In this document: one piece after another, positions 16,980-25,535 of the stretch
Numbering within the stretch: the first letter of the stretch is position 1
Layout of the letters: each line of letters opens with the position of its first letter
Source of the DNA: Halobacillus halophilus DSM 2266
GTDB lineage: Bacteria > Bacillota > Bacilli > Bacillales > Halobacillaceae
Assembly: GCF_000284515.1 (NCBI RefSeq)
Contig: NC_017668.1
Coordinates: 2,170,001-2,234,000, forward strand
Reading direction: 5' to 3'
Length of the DNA stretch: 64,000 bases
Notes under the pieces: model-generated
The model's input: only the letters and a program-made list of their open reading frames with translations
Databases searched by the model: none
What the model was told of the DNA's origin: nothing
Translations under genes and position numbers: made by a program

Positions 16980-17054
16980 AAAAAATCCTCCAGTATTCGA
17001 ATGTATAACATTAAGACATTATATCATTCATCCGAAAGATATAACAGGTCTCAC

Positions 17055-18401
17055 TTATGATTTAAAATAATCTTGTTCAATCAGCCATTCTTTAAATAGC
17101 TCAAAATCATTCTCCACAGTTTCTTTATAATGTCTGGACCACAAACTTAATTGATGGCGAAACAATTTCTGATTAGAGCCTATCGCTTTAAGGATGGCCT
17201 TTTCGCTATGGTAATCCATAATCCCATTCTCGATATCTGCATCTGCGCGTGCGTGGATTTTCGCACTAATTTGAGCCATGGTTTTGATCGTCTGTGAAAA
17301 TTTCTTATAGTCATCCAGATTCTTTTCTCTTAAGTCCTTTGAGAAAGGTGACCTTTCACGCACATAGAAATCATGTCCATCCATTCGGAAGTACCCTAAA
17401 TATGGGTCTGCCTGATGGTGCATGGCGTGCTGGGTGTGTGCGACTCTTCTTCCCTGATGTTTGTTATCTTCCCAAAATTGTTCATCATAAGGGAAGAAAT
17501 AAGCTGGAATCGGAGAACGTGCCTCTTTGGCTTCTAAAATAATATCATCGTGGTGTACTTCATCCTCTTGTCCTTCTATCAGGATGTAATATCGCTTAAG
17601 ACCTGTCGATCCAATACCTGAACCGTTTTTCTTTACAACATCTTTAATATTGTAGAATGAATCATACTTTTTCGTTTCTGGATTTAAAGATGACAGATAC
17701 TCTTTCCACGCGGATTCAAGTTTGTCCCTTTCCTGTTTTGAGACGGATGAAAGTTTATCTTTTCCAATATCAAATGAGCGGATGGAGTTATGATCGACTA
17801 CCGTTTGTTTATCAAGCTCATGAGAAGCATGTCTTTCTTCAATTTTTTTCAGAGTTTTTTTAATTGGACCTTTCGTATTATCGGAAGTAAATTGAAGATA
17901 TTGCGGGTCTTCGTCTCCTTCTTGAAAGGCTTTTAGCTGCTTACGATACGTTTTTAAATATTGATCAACAAGTTCATCTTCTTCTTTATCTGAAAATCCT
18001 TGTTTTTCAGACATAAGACGGATGCTGACAACCATTCGGAGAATATCGTATAAATAAGAACCTAAATAACCTTCGTCAAAATCATCAACATCGAAAACAA
18101 TGTCATGGTTTTCATTTAGGAAGGCACTAAAGTTGTCAAAGTGCATGTCTCCCATAATCCAAGTGGGTTTATCTTTTGGAGTGTGAAAAGTAAAGGGGAA
18201 TTCAGTAACATCAAAGAAGAATAAATAAGCACTGCCTCTAAAAAAGCTGTAGGAATCTTCTCTCATTTTCTGATATTTCTTCTTGCGGCTGGACTGGGAT
18301 AACTTCATAATACTTCCGTCGAATTGCTCAAGTATCGTGCCGAGTGTGTTTTTTCTGAGTTTTTTCTTAGTTGATAATATATGTTCCATCTTCGGATCCA
18401 T
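17055..18401 (-). CDS. DUF2252 protein, kinase-like fold suspected
   Basis: This 448-residue cytoplasmic protein is of the DUF2252 family. Recognisable pieces are FFRGSAYLFFFD, WIMGDMHFDNFSAF, FDVDDFDEGYLGSYLYDILRM and the later FYVRERSPFSKD and AQISAKIHARAD. GDxHxxN followed by DDFDE resembles the catalytic loop and metal-binding Asp of aminoglycoside-phosphotransferase-like kinases, so a kinase-type activity is possible but unproven. GGGAGGGG precedes ATG 18401. It stands between the ABC-F gene and the cold-shock pair, with no sign of co-transcription. Confidence 0.75.
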   Translation of the reverse strand: MDPKMEHILSTKKKLRKNTLGTILEQFDGSIMKLSQSSRKKKYQKMREDSYSFFRGSAYLFFFDVTEFPFTFHTPKDKPTWIMGDMHFDNFSAFLNENHDIVFDVDDFDEGYLGSYLYDILRMVVSIRLMSEKQGFSDKEEDELVDQYLKTYRKQLKAFQEGDEDPQYLQFTSDNTKGPIKKTLKKIEERHASHELDKQTVVDHNSIRSFDIGKDKLSSVSKQERDKLESAWKEYLSSLNPETKKYDSFYNIKDVVKKNGSGIGSTGLKRYYILIEGQEDEVHHDDIILEAKEARSPIPAYFFPYDEQFWEDNKHQGRRVAHTQHAMHHQADPYLGYFRMDGHDFYVRERSPFSKDLREKNLDDYKKFSQTIKTMAQISAKIHARADADIENGIMDYHSEKAILKAIGSNQKLFRHQLSLWSRHYKETVENDFELFKEWLIEQDYFKS

Positions 18402-18463
18402 ATAGCACCCCTCCCATAATTAATTGTTGTCTTTTCCCGCTTCACGCTTCATTATAAACAAAA

Positions 18464-18490
18464 AAGCGGCCGCTCGAAAGGCGGCCGCTT
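18464..18490 (-). terminator. Terminator of the ydjO-like gene
   Basis: A perfect GC-rich 10-bp stem AAGCGGCCGC/GCGGCCGCTT lies just past the minus-strand stop at 18498 and is followed by TTTTTT. Confidence 0.9.
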
Positions 18491-18497
18491 CGCTATC

Positions 18498-18704
18498 TTA
18501 ATTTTTATAATACAAACTATTGTTCTCCACTACTTGCAGGACTTTATTTTCCTGTTTCATCGGATTGCCGCATTTAGGGCAAAGATTTTCTTCATTTGTT
18601 CTGAAGTTATCCCTCATCCAACAGTTACAGTCGTCAGATGTGCAAACCCAAATTTTAGTTTCTTCTTCTTTAATTTCTGCCTGATTCTTTTTACCGAAAG
18701 CCAT
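18498..18704 (-). CDS. ydjO: Cold-inducible zinc-ribbon protein, YdjO family
   Basis: This 68-residue basic protein has a four-cysteine zinc ribbon, CTSDDCNCW then CPKCGNPM. Length and motif match the YdjO family, described as cold-inducible in B. subtilis; the function is unknown. AGAGGAGG precedes ATG 18704. It lies 75 nt downstream of a cold-shock gene on the same strand, separated by a hairpin terminator. Readthrough or shared cold control would make physiological sense, but this is inference. Confidence 0.8.
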   Translation of the reverse strand: MAFGKKNQAEIKEEETKIWVCTSDDCNCWMRDNFRTNEENLCPKCGNPMKQENKVLQVVENNSLYYKN

Positions 18705-18736
18705 GTTTGAAGCCTCCTCTAGACATAAATTATGTA

Positions 18737-18766
18737 AAAGAGACTGACTCTGAAGCCAGTCTCTTT
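18737..18766 (-). terminator. Terminator between csp and ydjO
   Basis: The stem AAAGAGACTG/CAGTCTCTTT lies 13 bp past the csp stop. The T-tail is short, so partial readthrough into ydjO is possible. Confidence 0.75.
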
Positions 18767-18778
18767 CTATTTTTTAAA

Positions 18779-18979
18779 TTATAATTTAGTTACGTTTGCA
18801 GCTTGTGGTCCGCGGTTACCTTCTGTGATTTCGAATTCCACAGATTGACCTTCTTCTAGAGACTTAAAGCCTTCTTCGTTGATCGCGCTGAAGTGTACGA
18901 ATACATCGTCTTCTCCTTCAACCTCAATAAAACCAAAACCTTTTTCCGCGTTAAACCACTTCACTGTACCTGTTTTCAT
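18779..18979 (-). CDS. Cold-shock protein CspB-type RNA chaperone (copy 1)
   Basis: This 66-residue single cold-shock domain has both RNA-binding motifs, KGFGFIEV (RNP1) and DVFVHFSAI (RNP2). It binds single-stranded nucleic acid and melts RNA secondary structure at low temperature. It differs from the second copy at 49428 at only a few positions. GGAGGATC precedes ATG 18979. A strong promoter lies about 150 bp upstream, giving a leader of about 140 nt with a terminator-like hairpin, so control by the leader is likely. Confidence 0.95.
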   Translation of the reverse strand: MKTGTVKWFNAEKGFGFIEVEGEDDVFVHFSAINEEGFKSLEEGQSVEFEITEGNRGPQAANVTKL

Positions 18980-19053
18980 AGGAATGGATCCTCCAATATT
19001 TCTAAAATTAATATGTGCTTACCATACTGAAAAAATCACATATTATAAAAAGT

Positions 19054-19104
19054 ACCAATAATGCTTGATCACTCTTTATAATAGGTGATTCTTATTAATT
19101 GGTA
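19054..19104 (-). promoter_or_regulatory. Terminator-like hairpin in the csp leader
   Basis: On the minus strand TACCAAT pairs with ATTGGTA at the ends and AATCACC with GAGTGAT inside. A CTTTTT run follows immediately. It lies about 20 nt after the predicted start of transcription and 75 nt before the coding region. Confidence 0.5.
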
Positions 19105-19126
19105 AGCGATATTTCTTATATAGAAT

Positions 19127-19155
19127 ATAATACTATGACTCACCGGTTAAGTCAA
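19127..19155 (-). promoter_or_regulatory. Promoter of cold-shock gene copy 1
   Basis: TTGACT (19150-19155) and TATTAT (19127-19132) on the minus strand are exactly 17 bp apart. Transcription would begin near 19120, giving a leader of about 140 nt. Confidence 0.75.
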
Positions 19156-19220
19156 GTAGTGCTTCTTAACATCCTATACAGTTAAGTATATCCATTTCTG
19201 ATAAGATTTATTCCTCTTTT

Positions 19221-19724
19221 TCACGATTTTTCTATGATGCCACAGGCAATCCTCTTTCCGGCCTTCCCGCTAGGCTGAGACCGATAGTCATCGGGCTGTT
19301 GATGGATGATGACCGATTTTCCAATAATATCTTTAACCCGAAACCGGTCTGTAAAGAAAATCATCCGAGCTCTCCCCTGATTAGAAAACAACACCGGGAA
19401 GTCACCTGCATGATTTCCATGTGGTTGCTGATCCGGGTTCCAATGTCCTCCGGCCGAAGCAAAAGGATCTTTTCCTTCTCCTAATTCACAAATTCCTTTT
19501 TCATGAATGTGAAATCCATGAGGCCCCACCTGTGTTCCATCCTTTAAGATCTGAAATTCAGGCAGGCCTTCAACTTGAACAAAAACCTCTACCCCATATG
19601 GCATTTCGTAAAAATACATGGCCCCTTTTAAATCAGGAGCCAGCGGACTACTCCTAAAAGTTACCTTGGCTGTCTGGGAAGTATAAGCTGACCTGTAAGG
19701 TGAGTAGGAATAATACGGATACAT
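19221..19724 (-). CDS. Cu/Zn superoxide dismutase-like protein, no export signal
   Basis: This 167-residue protein has the Cu/Zn SOD fold. Apparent metal ligands are His72 and His74 (GFHIHEKG), bridging His94 (GGHWNP), His102, His105 and Asp108 (HAGDFP) and His141. Cys79 and Cys161 could form the conserved disulfide, and Arg158 (GKRIACG) is the active-site Arg. The set looks complete, whereas B. subtilis YojM, as I recall, lacks two copper ligands. There is no signal peptide or lipobox. The N-terminus MYPYYSYSPYRSAY is Tyr-rich like spore-coat proteins, so a coat location is possible. AAAGGAGG precedes ATG 19724. Confidence 0.85.
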   Translation of the reverse strand: MYPYYSYSPYRSAYTSQTAKVTFRSSPLAPDLKGAMYFYEMPYGVEVFVQVEGLPEFQILKDGTQVGPHGFHIHEKGICELGEGKDPFASAGGHWNPDQQPHGNHAGDFPVLFSNQGRARMIFFTDRFRVKDIIGKSVIIHQQPDDYRSQPSGKAGKRIACGIIEKS

Positions 19725-19825
19725 ACTGTTCTACCTCCTTTGTCCTTATAAATATGATTAAACTAAAGACTTCATGATCGTAAATTCATTTCATCGCAGA
19801 GGGAATTTTTATGATCATCATACAA

Positions 19826-19850
19826 ACAGGGCCTGAAATAAGTTCAGACC
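19826..19850 (-). terminator. Possible terminator of dynA
   Basis: GGGCCTGAA/TTCAGACCC forms a stem with one mismatch about 110 bp past the dynA stop. The T-tail is poor, so efficiency is doubtful. Confidence 0.4.
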
Positions 19851-19957
19851 CTTTACAGAGATGTGATTTTCAAAGATTCGCTGTGTAAGAAGGAGGAAGA
19901 AGTCCTTACACGTAGATATCTTTTCACTTGATCTAGCTTATGAACACAATGCTCAGG

Positions 19958-22900
19958 TTAGACCAGTTTATTTATCTGTTCAAACTTTTTCTCTAGAGGA
20001 CCAATATCGGGCGGGTTCTCTACACTATGAATCAGGCTATTGAAGGAAGCATCAATTTGATGGCGCCATTCATGTACATGATCTTCCAGGAGGTATTGCC
20101 ATTGCTGCTCATAATAGTCTTTCATAATTTTATTTGCTTCATCTAGCTGATTTTTTAAGATGGGAGAGATGAGGTCAGCGAATTCATCTTTCATCTCCTC
20201 TTTTTCATTAAGCTCAAAAAAAGCACGTGGACTTTTAAACTTTTTCAATATAGATGAGGATTGACGCTCATCGATCACAAGCTCTCCATGGAATGCAGGT
20301 AAAGGAATCGATGGCCATTCCCGGCGTTCCAGTCTAAGGTGTTTTCTTACTTTTTTTAACTCGCCTTCAGATTCCTGTTGTATTTGGTCAATCAAACCTT
20401 CAAGAAGACGCTCAATTCTAACACCTACCGCTTTGAACTCCTGATTCATCTCAAATTCTATTTCCTGAACCAATTCATCACGTGCTTCTCTAAGTTGATC
20501 CTGAATAGTTTGATCTTTCCCATTAATGGTGGCCGGATTAAAATGACGCTTAAAATAATCCGTGAAATTCAGCATCATTCGGTGATGCACATAATAGATC
20601 TGTTTGTCTATTTTATTCTTCAGTGATTCTTTTTCTTTCATGCGGTCGAAGTCTTTTATTACATCAAGAGCTTCCTCATGTTGAGCTTTTGCTTTTTTCA
20701 AGAACTGTTTCCGCTCTTTTTCGTTGAGTTGATTATTCTCAATAAACGTAGCAAGTGTCTCTTTCAATTCATTTAAGTTCCGCTCCATAGACTGAGTTAA
20801 AACCTCAGCGAGCTCCCCATGCAGAAACTGATTAAACTGAGCTTCAAACGCGTTAATACCGGATGACTGGCCTCGCTCCCCCTGTTTTTCTCGTAACCCT
20901 ATTAGACTGGATAGTGAAAAAAGACGTGGCTTTCGAATATCGAATCGCCCCAGCTGATCGGCTACATATTTTTCTACATGCTTTACTTCCTCTTCTGAAG
21001 AGGCCAGATCTACCGCATTTATAATAAAGAACATCTTATCCATAGCGAAACTATCTTTGACGCGTCCTAATTGCGTAAGGAAAGATTCATCGGCTTTGGA
21101 GAATGGGTGGTTATAGTATGTGACAAACAGGACAGCATCCGCATCCTTGATATATTCAAACGATACATCGGTGTGTCTGGCATTCACTGAATCCGCTCCT
21201 GGCGTATCCACCAGCGTAATTCCTGCCTCCGTGAAAGGGCAATCATAAAAGATTTCCACAGATTCGATGAAACACGATTTAGACTCTTCAGCTACGTACA
21301 TAGAAAATTCATTCCACGGAATAGAAATGGACTGACCTAAATGTTCTTTCATCGAGTTATATCCATTTAAAAAAGCCTCTAAAAATGAAGTGGATCTGTG
21401 ATCCAGACGGCTCAGGTCCTTTACACTCTCCAATTGTGTTACGTAACCGGAAAGAGTATCACTTCGCAATTCCAACTTTGTAAAAATCGGTTCTAAATCA
21501 TCTAAAAGTTCTTCTTCTTTCTTTACAATCGCCTGAATCGAACCATGAGGGTTTTCATCACTGGAAGGCGATATTTTATTGATGGTCGCCGTGGTGGGGT
21601 TCGGAGAGGCTGGTAACAGAGTATCTCCAAGAAGAGCATTAGCGAAGGATGATTTCCCTGCACTAAAGGCGCCAAATAACGCTACCGTATAGTGTCGGTT
21701 ACGCAATCGGTCCTGCTTATCCCGAAGCTGATGAACTAACCCGTCAATGCCTTCAACATCCTCTACAATCGATAGTGCCTTCGTTACTCTTTGCAGTGTG
21801 GAATCGATAGAAGCTTGGCCCTCTGTGAGGGAGGGCTCCGGACTCAGATCTTCGTCAAAGTTACGTTCTACAGTCTGTTCCAACAACTCACTTGTAATCT
21901 GTTTATGCTGAACGCGCTTTTCGCGCTCCTCCAGGTCGTTCTTAATCAAATCCTTAACCATGGAAGAAAGCGTCTCATTTTCAAGGCTCTGGTACAAATT
22001 CTTTCGGTAGGAAGCAAGATCTTCCTCCATCTGTTCCAGTTCTTCCACAATCTGATCTTTTTCTTCCATAGCCTGGAAAACCGACTTGTTTTTTTCGTAC
22101 TCCTTTTTCTTTTCATTTCTTATGTGCTTTTCGATTTGATTCCACCACTGATTCACGAACTGACGCATCTCTTTCTTGATATCATTGGACAACTGATCCG
22201 TATACCGAAGAATATAGTGACCGGTGACAGAAGCACCTGGTTCTATCATATCCTGCAGTTTAGCCTTCTCATATATGAAGTTAAATCGCTGGATTTCATT
22301 CAGAAGCTCTTCATCAGTTATCGAAAGCTCTTCCGTAACTTCCAAAAGACGTTCTTTAAGCGGCCACTTTAAATTTTTTTCAATGCTCTCGAGGACCTGA
22401 TCATAAAAAGCGGATTCTCTTTCCTCTTTAACTTCTTCCGTCTTTTTCTTGGTGAATAATACCCCTACTTTAAAGCCTCTCTGTCTGGATTCAAGAAATT
22501 TTTCTGCTTCGTCCCGTAATGAACTCGGCATGAGGTAAGCGTTCGGAATGAATGAAGATACACGCCGTTTAAAAAGATCCGCAGCTTCTGAAATGACTTG
22601 TTCTGTATCTCTTCGATCTTCCTGGGTAAGATGGCTCTCACTCATACCTTTATCTAAGTGCTCTTTACGATCTTTTAACTCCTGTTCCCGCTGAAAAAAT
22701 CCATCCGATCGATTATGTACGCTTTCCTCAATAATGGTTTCTGCAGCCTTGACAGCCTGCTCCTGCACACGAGCATAAGAAGAGGAATACAACTGGGTAA
22801 ACGCTGCTTTTAATGCTTCATACTCATTCTTATCATAAGAAAAGTCCCTTAGAGAGATATAATATATGGCCTCAGGCTCAATTCCCCGACTAGAGAACGA

Positions 22901-23551
22901 GTGTTCGACACTCTGTTTAAAGTCTTCAAATGACAGTTCTGCTTCGTTGTGTTTATCAATTTGATTAATGACTACAGAGAATGGTGTCCCGCGTTCTTGC
23001 ATCTCCATTAAAAACTTAACATTGACTTCGGATTGAACATGGTTATAATCCATCACATAATACAGAACATCCATCAGATGAAGAGAGGATTCTGTAATTA
23101 AACGGTCCGCATCATTTGTCGAATCTACTCCAGGAGTATCCAATACGGTAACATGTTCAGGCAGGCCGCAGTCAGGACGGCTGATCACTACTCTTGATAT
23201 ATCATTGCCATTCTTACACAAGGCCTGTATCGTTTCAAAATCCGTTTCCCCTTCATACTTTTCCGGAAGATCATGATGGAAGTAAGTCATCGTATAAGGT
23301 TCGCCAGCTGTGATTTCCACAATATTGGCGCTGGTTGGTATAGGGCTTGAAGGCAGCATTTGTTTATCCAGCAAATGATTAATTAACGTGGATTTACCAG
23401 CGGAAAAGTGCCCTCCAAACCCGACCATTACTTTTTCATGAATTAATTTATCAATTACATCCAGAACCTTCTCACTCTGAGCAGGATCTTCCGTTTTTAA
23501 GTATTGATAGAGATTCTGTAATTGTGCTACGGTCTCTCTCGTTGCTGTCAT
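19958..23551 (-). CDS. dynA: Double dynamin-like GTPase DynA
   Basis: This protein of about 1197 residues is made of two fused bacterial dynamin halves. The first GTPase has GHFSAGKST near residue 50 and DTPGVDS near 139. The second has GAFSAGKSS near 628 and DTPGADS near 782. Long charged coiled-coil stalks follow each. DynA of B. subtilis tethers and fuses membranes and protects against membrane-damaging antibiotics and phages. ATG 23551 follows AAAGGGGA, while an earlier ATG at 23584 lacks such a site. It is last of five closely packed minus-strand genes. A weak internal promoter (TTGTAA-17-TAATAT) may lie at about 23583-23611. Confidence 0.9.
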   Translation of the reverse strand: MTATRETVAQLQNLYQYLKTEDPAQSEKVLDVIDKLIHEKVMVGFGGHFSAGKSTLINHLLDKQMLPSSPIPTSANIVEITAGEPYTMTYFHHDLPEKYEGETDFETIQALCKNGNDISRVVISRPDCGLPEHVTVLDTPGVDSTNDADRLITESSLHLMDVLYYVMDYNHVQSEVNVKFLMEMQERGTPFSVVINQIDKHNEAELSFEDFKQSVEHSFSSRGIEPEAIYYISLRDFSYDKNEYEALKAAFTQLYSSSYARVQEQAVKAAETIIEESVHNRSDGFFQREQELKDRKEHLDKGMSESHLTQEDRRDTEQVISEAADLFKRRVSSFIPNAYLMPSSLRDEAEKFLESRQRGFKVGVLFTKKKTEEVKEERESAFYDQVLESIEKNLKWPLKERLLEVTEELSITDEELLNEIQRFNFIYEKAKLQDMIEPGASVTGHYILRYTDQLSNDIKKEMRQFVNQWWNQIEKHIRNEKKKEYEKNKSVFQAMEEKDQIVEELEQMEEDLASYRKNLYQSLENETLSSMVKDLIKNDLEEREKRVQHKQITSELLEQTVERNFDEDLSPEPSLTEGQASIDSTLQRVTKALSIVEDVEGIDGLVHQLRDKQDRLRNRHYTVALFGAFSAGKSSFANALLGDTLLPASPNPTTATINKISPSSDENPHGSIQAIVKKEEELLDDLEPIFTKLELRSDTLSGYVTQLESVKDLSRLDHRSTSFLEAFLNGYNSMKEHLGQSISIPWNEFSMYVAEESKSCFIESVEIFYDCPFTEAGITLVDTPGADSVNARHTDVSFEYIKDADAVLFVTYYNHPFSKADESFLTQLGRVKDSFAMDKMFFIINAVDLASSEEEVKHVEKYVADQLGRFDIRKPRLFSLSSLIGLREKQGERGQSSGINAFEAQFNQFLHGELAEVLTQSMERNLNELKETLATFIENNQLNEKERKQFLKKAKAQHEEALDVIKDFDRMKEKESLKNKIDKQIYYVHHRMMLNFTDYFKRHFNPATINGKDQTIQDQLREARDELVQEIEFEMNQEFKAVGVRIERLLEGLIDQIQQESEGELKKVRKHLRLERREWPSIPLPAFHGELVIDERQSSSILKKFKSPRAFFELNEKEEMKDEFADLISPILKNQLDEANKIMKDYYEQQWQYLLEDHVHEWRHQIDASFNSLIHSVENPPDIGPLEKKFEQINKLV

Positions 23552-23629
23552 GCCATTTTCCCCTTTTTGAGTATAGTGTATCATGATATTACTTCGATGG
23601 AGTATTATTTACAAGATCATTCAAAAAAT

Positions 23630-24670
23630 TCATTTGTCGATATAAGGAAGTGGTTCTTTGGTATCTAACTGCCCGAGAACTCGTTTAATTGGTGACCTGG
23701 TCCCTTTCATCCAATCGCTCAGACTGAATGTGACTGGAGTGCTATCTCCTCCAAGCCCAAAAAGCATAGTTAGAGACTCAGGGTAATAACACGCCGTATG
23801 AATAGTACCTGACCACTGGCTGTACCTCTTCGAAAAGATTGGATGCCTGGTTTCATTCAGGTACTTGAAAGCTTCTCTCCCTGTGGAAAGTTGAGGATGG
23901 CCTTCTCTTAAGGAACGGAGGCGGGTATGGGATTCTTCCACGTGGCGACGGTTTTCCTGAGGAATGACTTCAAAGTGATTCGTACATACACTTTCCTGCC
24001 GAACACGAATCCCTCTGGGCGAACCCTCTACAATTCTTGAATTTCCGCTCCGATCATAAAGGACATAATTAAAGGAATGACGGTGGGGAAGCTCCTTTAA
24101 CCACTCAATCGCTTCATCCGTGGTCATACAATTTTCAAGTAATATTCGTGTTAAAAGACAACAGATCAAACCATCTCCTGGTTTAATTCGATTAACAAAA
24201 TTATACCCTACGCAAAGACCGTATTCATTCATTCCATCCGTTCTACCGATGATACGTTGGGAAGGACCAATCAAAGCATGACCTTCCGAAGGCTGAAATA
24301 GAACAAGACGTCCTTCATAGGTTTTCGGATGATAATCGTAGTTACGAGCAAAGAAGTTCTCTTTAGCCATAATGGAGCATCCTGAGTGAACCCAGTCCTG
24401 CTGCCAGCCGCTGAATTCATGAACAACCTCCTCCAGCGGCCATCCTAAACCGGCTGAAAGTCCTTCTAATTCAGCCCACAGCCCGCTTGAATATTTCATA
24501 AAAAAAGCTTTGGCTTCCTTTTGATTGACCCTGTATTTACGCATGGATTTGGTTCTTCGGTTTCGGTACTTAGTAAGCAGCGGATTTTCTTGCAGCTGCT
24601 CGGCCTGATAACGTCCGAATGCATAATGACTTCCCTTAAACTGGATAACGTCTGTATAAATCTGTTTCAT
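23630..24670 (-). CDS. C45 family Ntn-hydrolase/acyltransferase
   Basis: This 346-residue protein is related to acyl-CoA:6-aminopenicillanate acyltransferase. WVHSGCSIMAKENFFARNYDYHP holds the presumed N-terminal nucleophile Cys (GCS), released by self-cleavage in the family. Downstream are GRTDGMNEYGLCVGYNFV and SFNYVLYDRSGNSRIVEGSP, usual in C45 enzymes. These enzymes cleave or form amide bonds on small acylated molecules; the substrate is unknown. AAGGAG precedes ATG 24670. It begins 18 nt after the upstream alpha/beta hydrolase and ends 78 nt before dynA, so co-transcription is likely. Confidence 0.8.
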   Translation of the reverse strand: MKQIYTDVIQFKGSHYAFGRYQAEQLQENPLLTKYRNRRTKSMRKYRVNQKEAKAFFMKYSSGLWAELEGLSAGLGWPLEEVVHEFSGWQQDWVHSGCSIMAKENFFARNYDYHPKTYEGRLVLFQPSEGHALIGPSQRIIGRTDGMNEYGLCVGYNFVNRIKPGDGLICCLLTRILLENCMTTDEAIEWLKELPHRHSFNYVLYDRSGNSRIVEGSPRGIRVRQESVCTNHFEVIPQENRRHVEESHTRLRSLREGHPQLSTGREAFKYLNETRHPIFSKRYSQWSGTIHTACYYPESLTMLFGLGGDSTPVTFSLSDWMKGTRSPIKRVLGQLDTKEPLPYIDK

Positions 24671-24688
24671 TTTTTTCTCCTTGAGCCC

Positions 24689-25522
24689 CTATCCCTTAAC
24701 CCACTCCCTAATAGAGGTGTGAAAAGCGGGATCGTGCAGAATATGATTATGATCGGTGTCTTTAACAATTGTCATGTTCATCCCAAACGTATCTTCATAC
24801 CATTCGCTTAAACGCTCCGGATGAACTACTTCATCATGCTCTCCTACGTAAGTACGTACTCGGTCTTCCATTCCTCGAAATAAGTCTGTCGGCACTTCCT
24901 CGAGAAAGCGGGACATCATCAAGCGGAAGCTGAGCGATAGCCTTCCTGTATGATGGAATTCATCCGGGATTTGAGCAACCGTCCAATTCAAAATGCGCTT
25001 TACTCCTAATTTGTACAATACCATTAGAGATCCTGCTTTTTTCTGATACACAACATAGTCCACATCTGTAGAAGGTTTAAACTGATCCGTAGCATCATTA
25101 CGGTAAACAGAAAGAGTGGGATGGAAAAAAGGAGAAATAAATAAGTAATGATCAGCTGCCTTAGGATTTCTATGAATCAGCCTTAACAAATTAGCACATC
25201 CCATCGAGTGACCCACTAATAAAATTTGATCATACCCTTTTTTCTTAACAAAATGGATGAAGTCAAATAAATCATCATCAAACTGCTCCATATAAGAAAG
25301 GTCCCCGCGAGGGTTCAATTGATCGTACCCTCTCAATATCGGTAAAAATACATCGGCTTCTATTTCCAGCGATTCAGCAAATTTTTCCTGGTGGTTCAAC
25401 TCAGCGGTAATGCCATGGATTAGGATTACAGCTCGATTTTTGGGTCTGTCTTTTTCAAAAGAGACATAATGCAAATGAGAAAAATCTCTTGCCGTATATG
25501 TTTTCCAGTTTGTTTTTACCAT
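24689..25522 (-). CDS. Alpha/beta hydrolase (carboxylesterase/lipase type)
   Basis: This 277-residue alpha/beta hydrolase carries the oxyanion segment ILIHGITAEL, the nucleophile elbow GHSMG and a late Asp-His pair (GEHDEVVHPE, TDHNHILHDP). It probably cleaves a small ester or monoglyceride in the cytoplasm. An ATG at 25570 lies inside the upstream gene, but GAGGAG before ATG 25522 indicates the true start, 13 nt after the upstream stop. It is the third gene of the five-gene dynamin cluster. Confidence 0.8.
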   Translation of the reverse strand: MVKTNWKTYTARDFSHLHYVSFEKDRPKNRAVILIHGITAELNHQEKFAESLEIEADVFLPILRGYDQLNPRGDLSYMEQFDDDLFDFIHFVKKKGYDQILLVGHSMGCANLLRLIHRNPKAADHYLFISPFFHPTLSVYRNDATDQFKPSTDVDYVVYQKKAGSLMVLYKLGVKRILNWTVAQIPDEFHHTGRLSLSFRLMMSRFLEEVPTDLFRGMEDRVRTYVGEHDEVVHPERLSEWYEDTFGMNMTIVKDTDHNHILHDPAFHTSIREWVKG

Positions 25523-25535
25523 GTCTTGATCTCCT

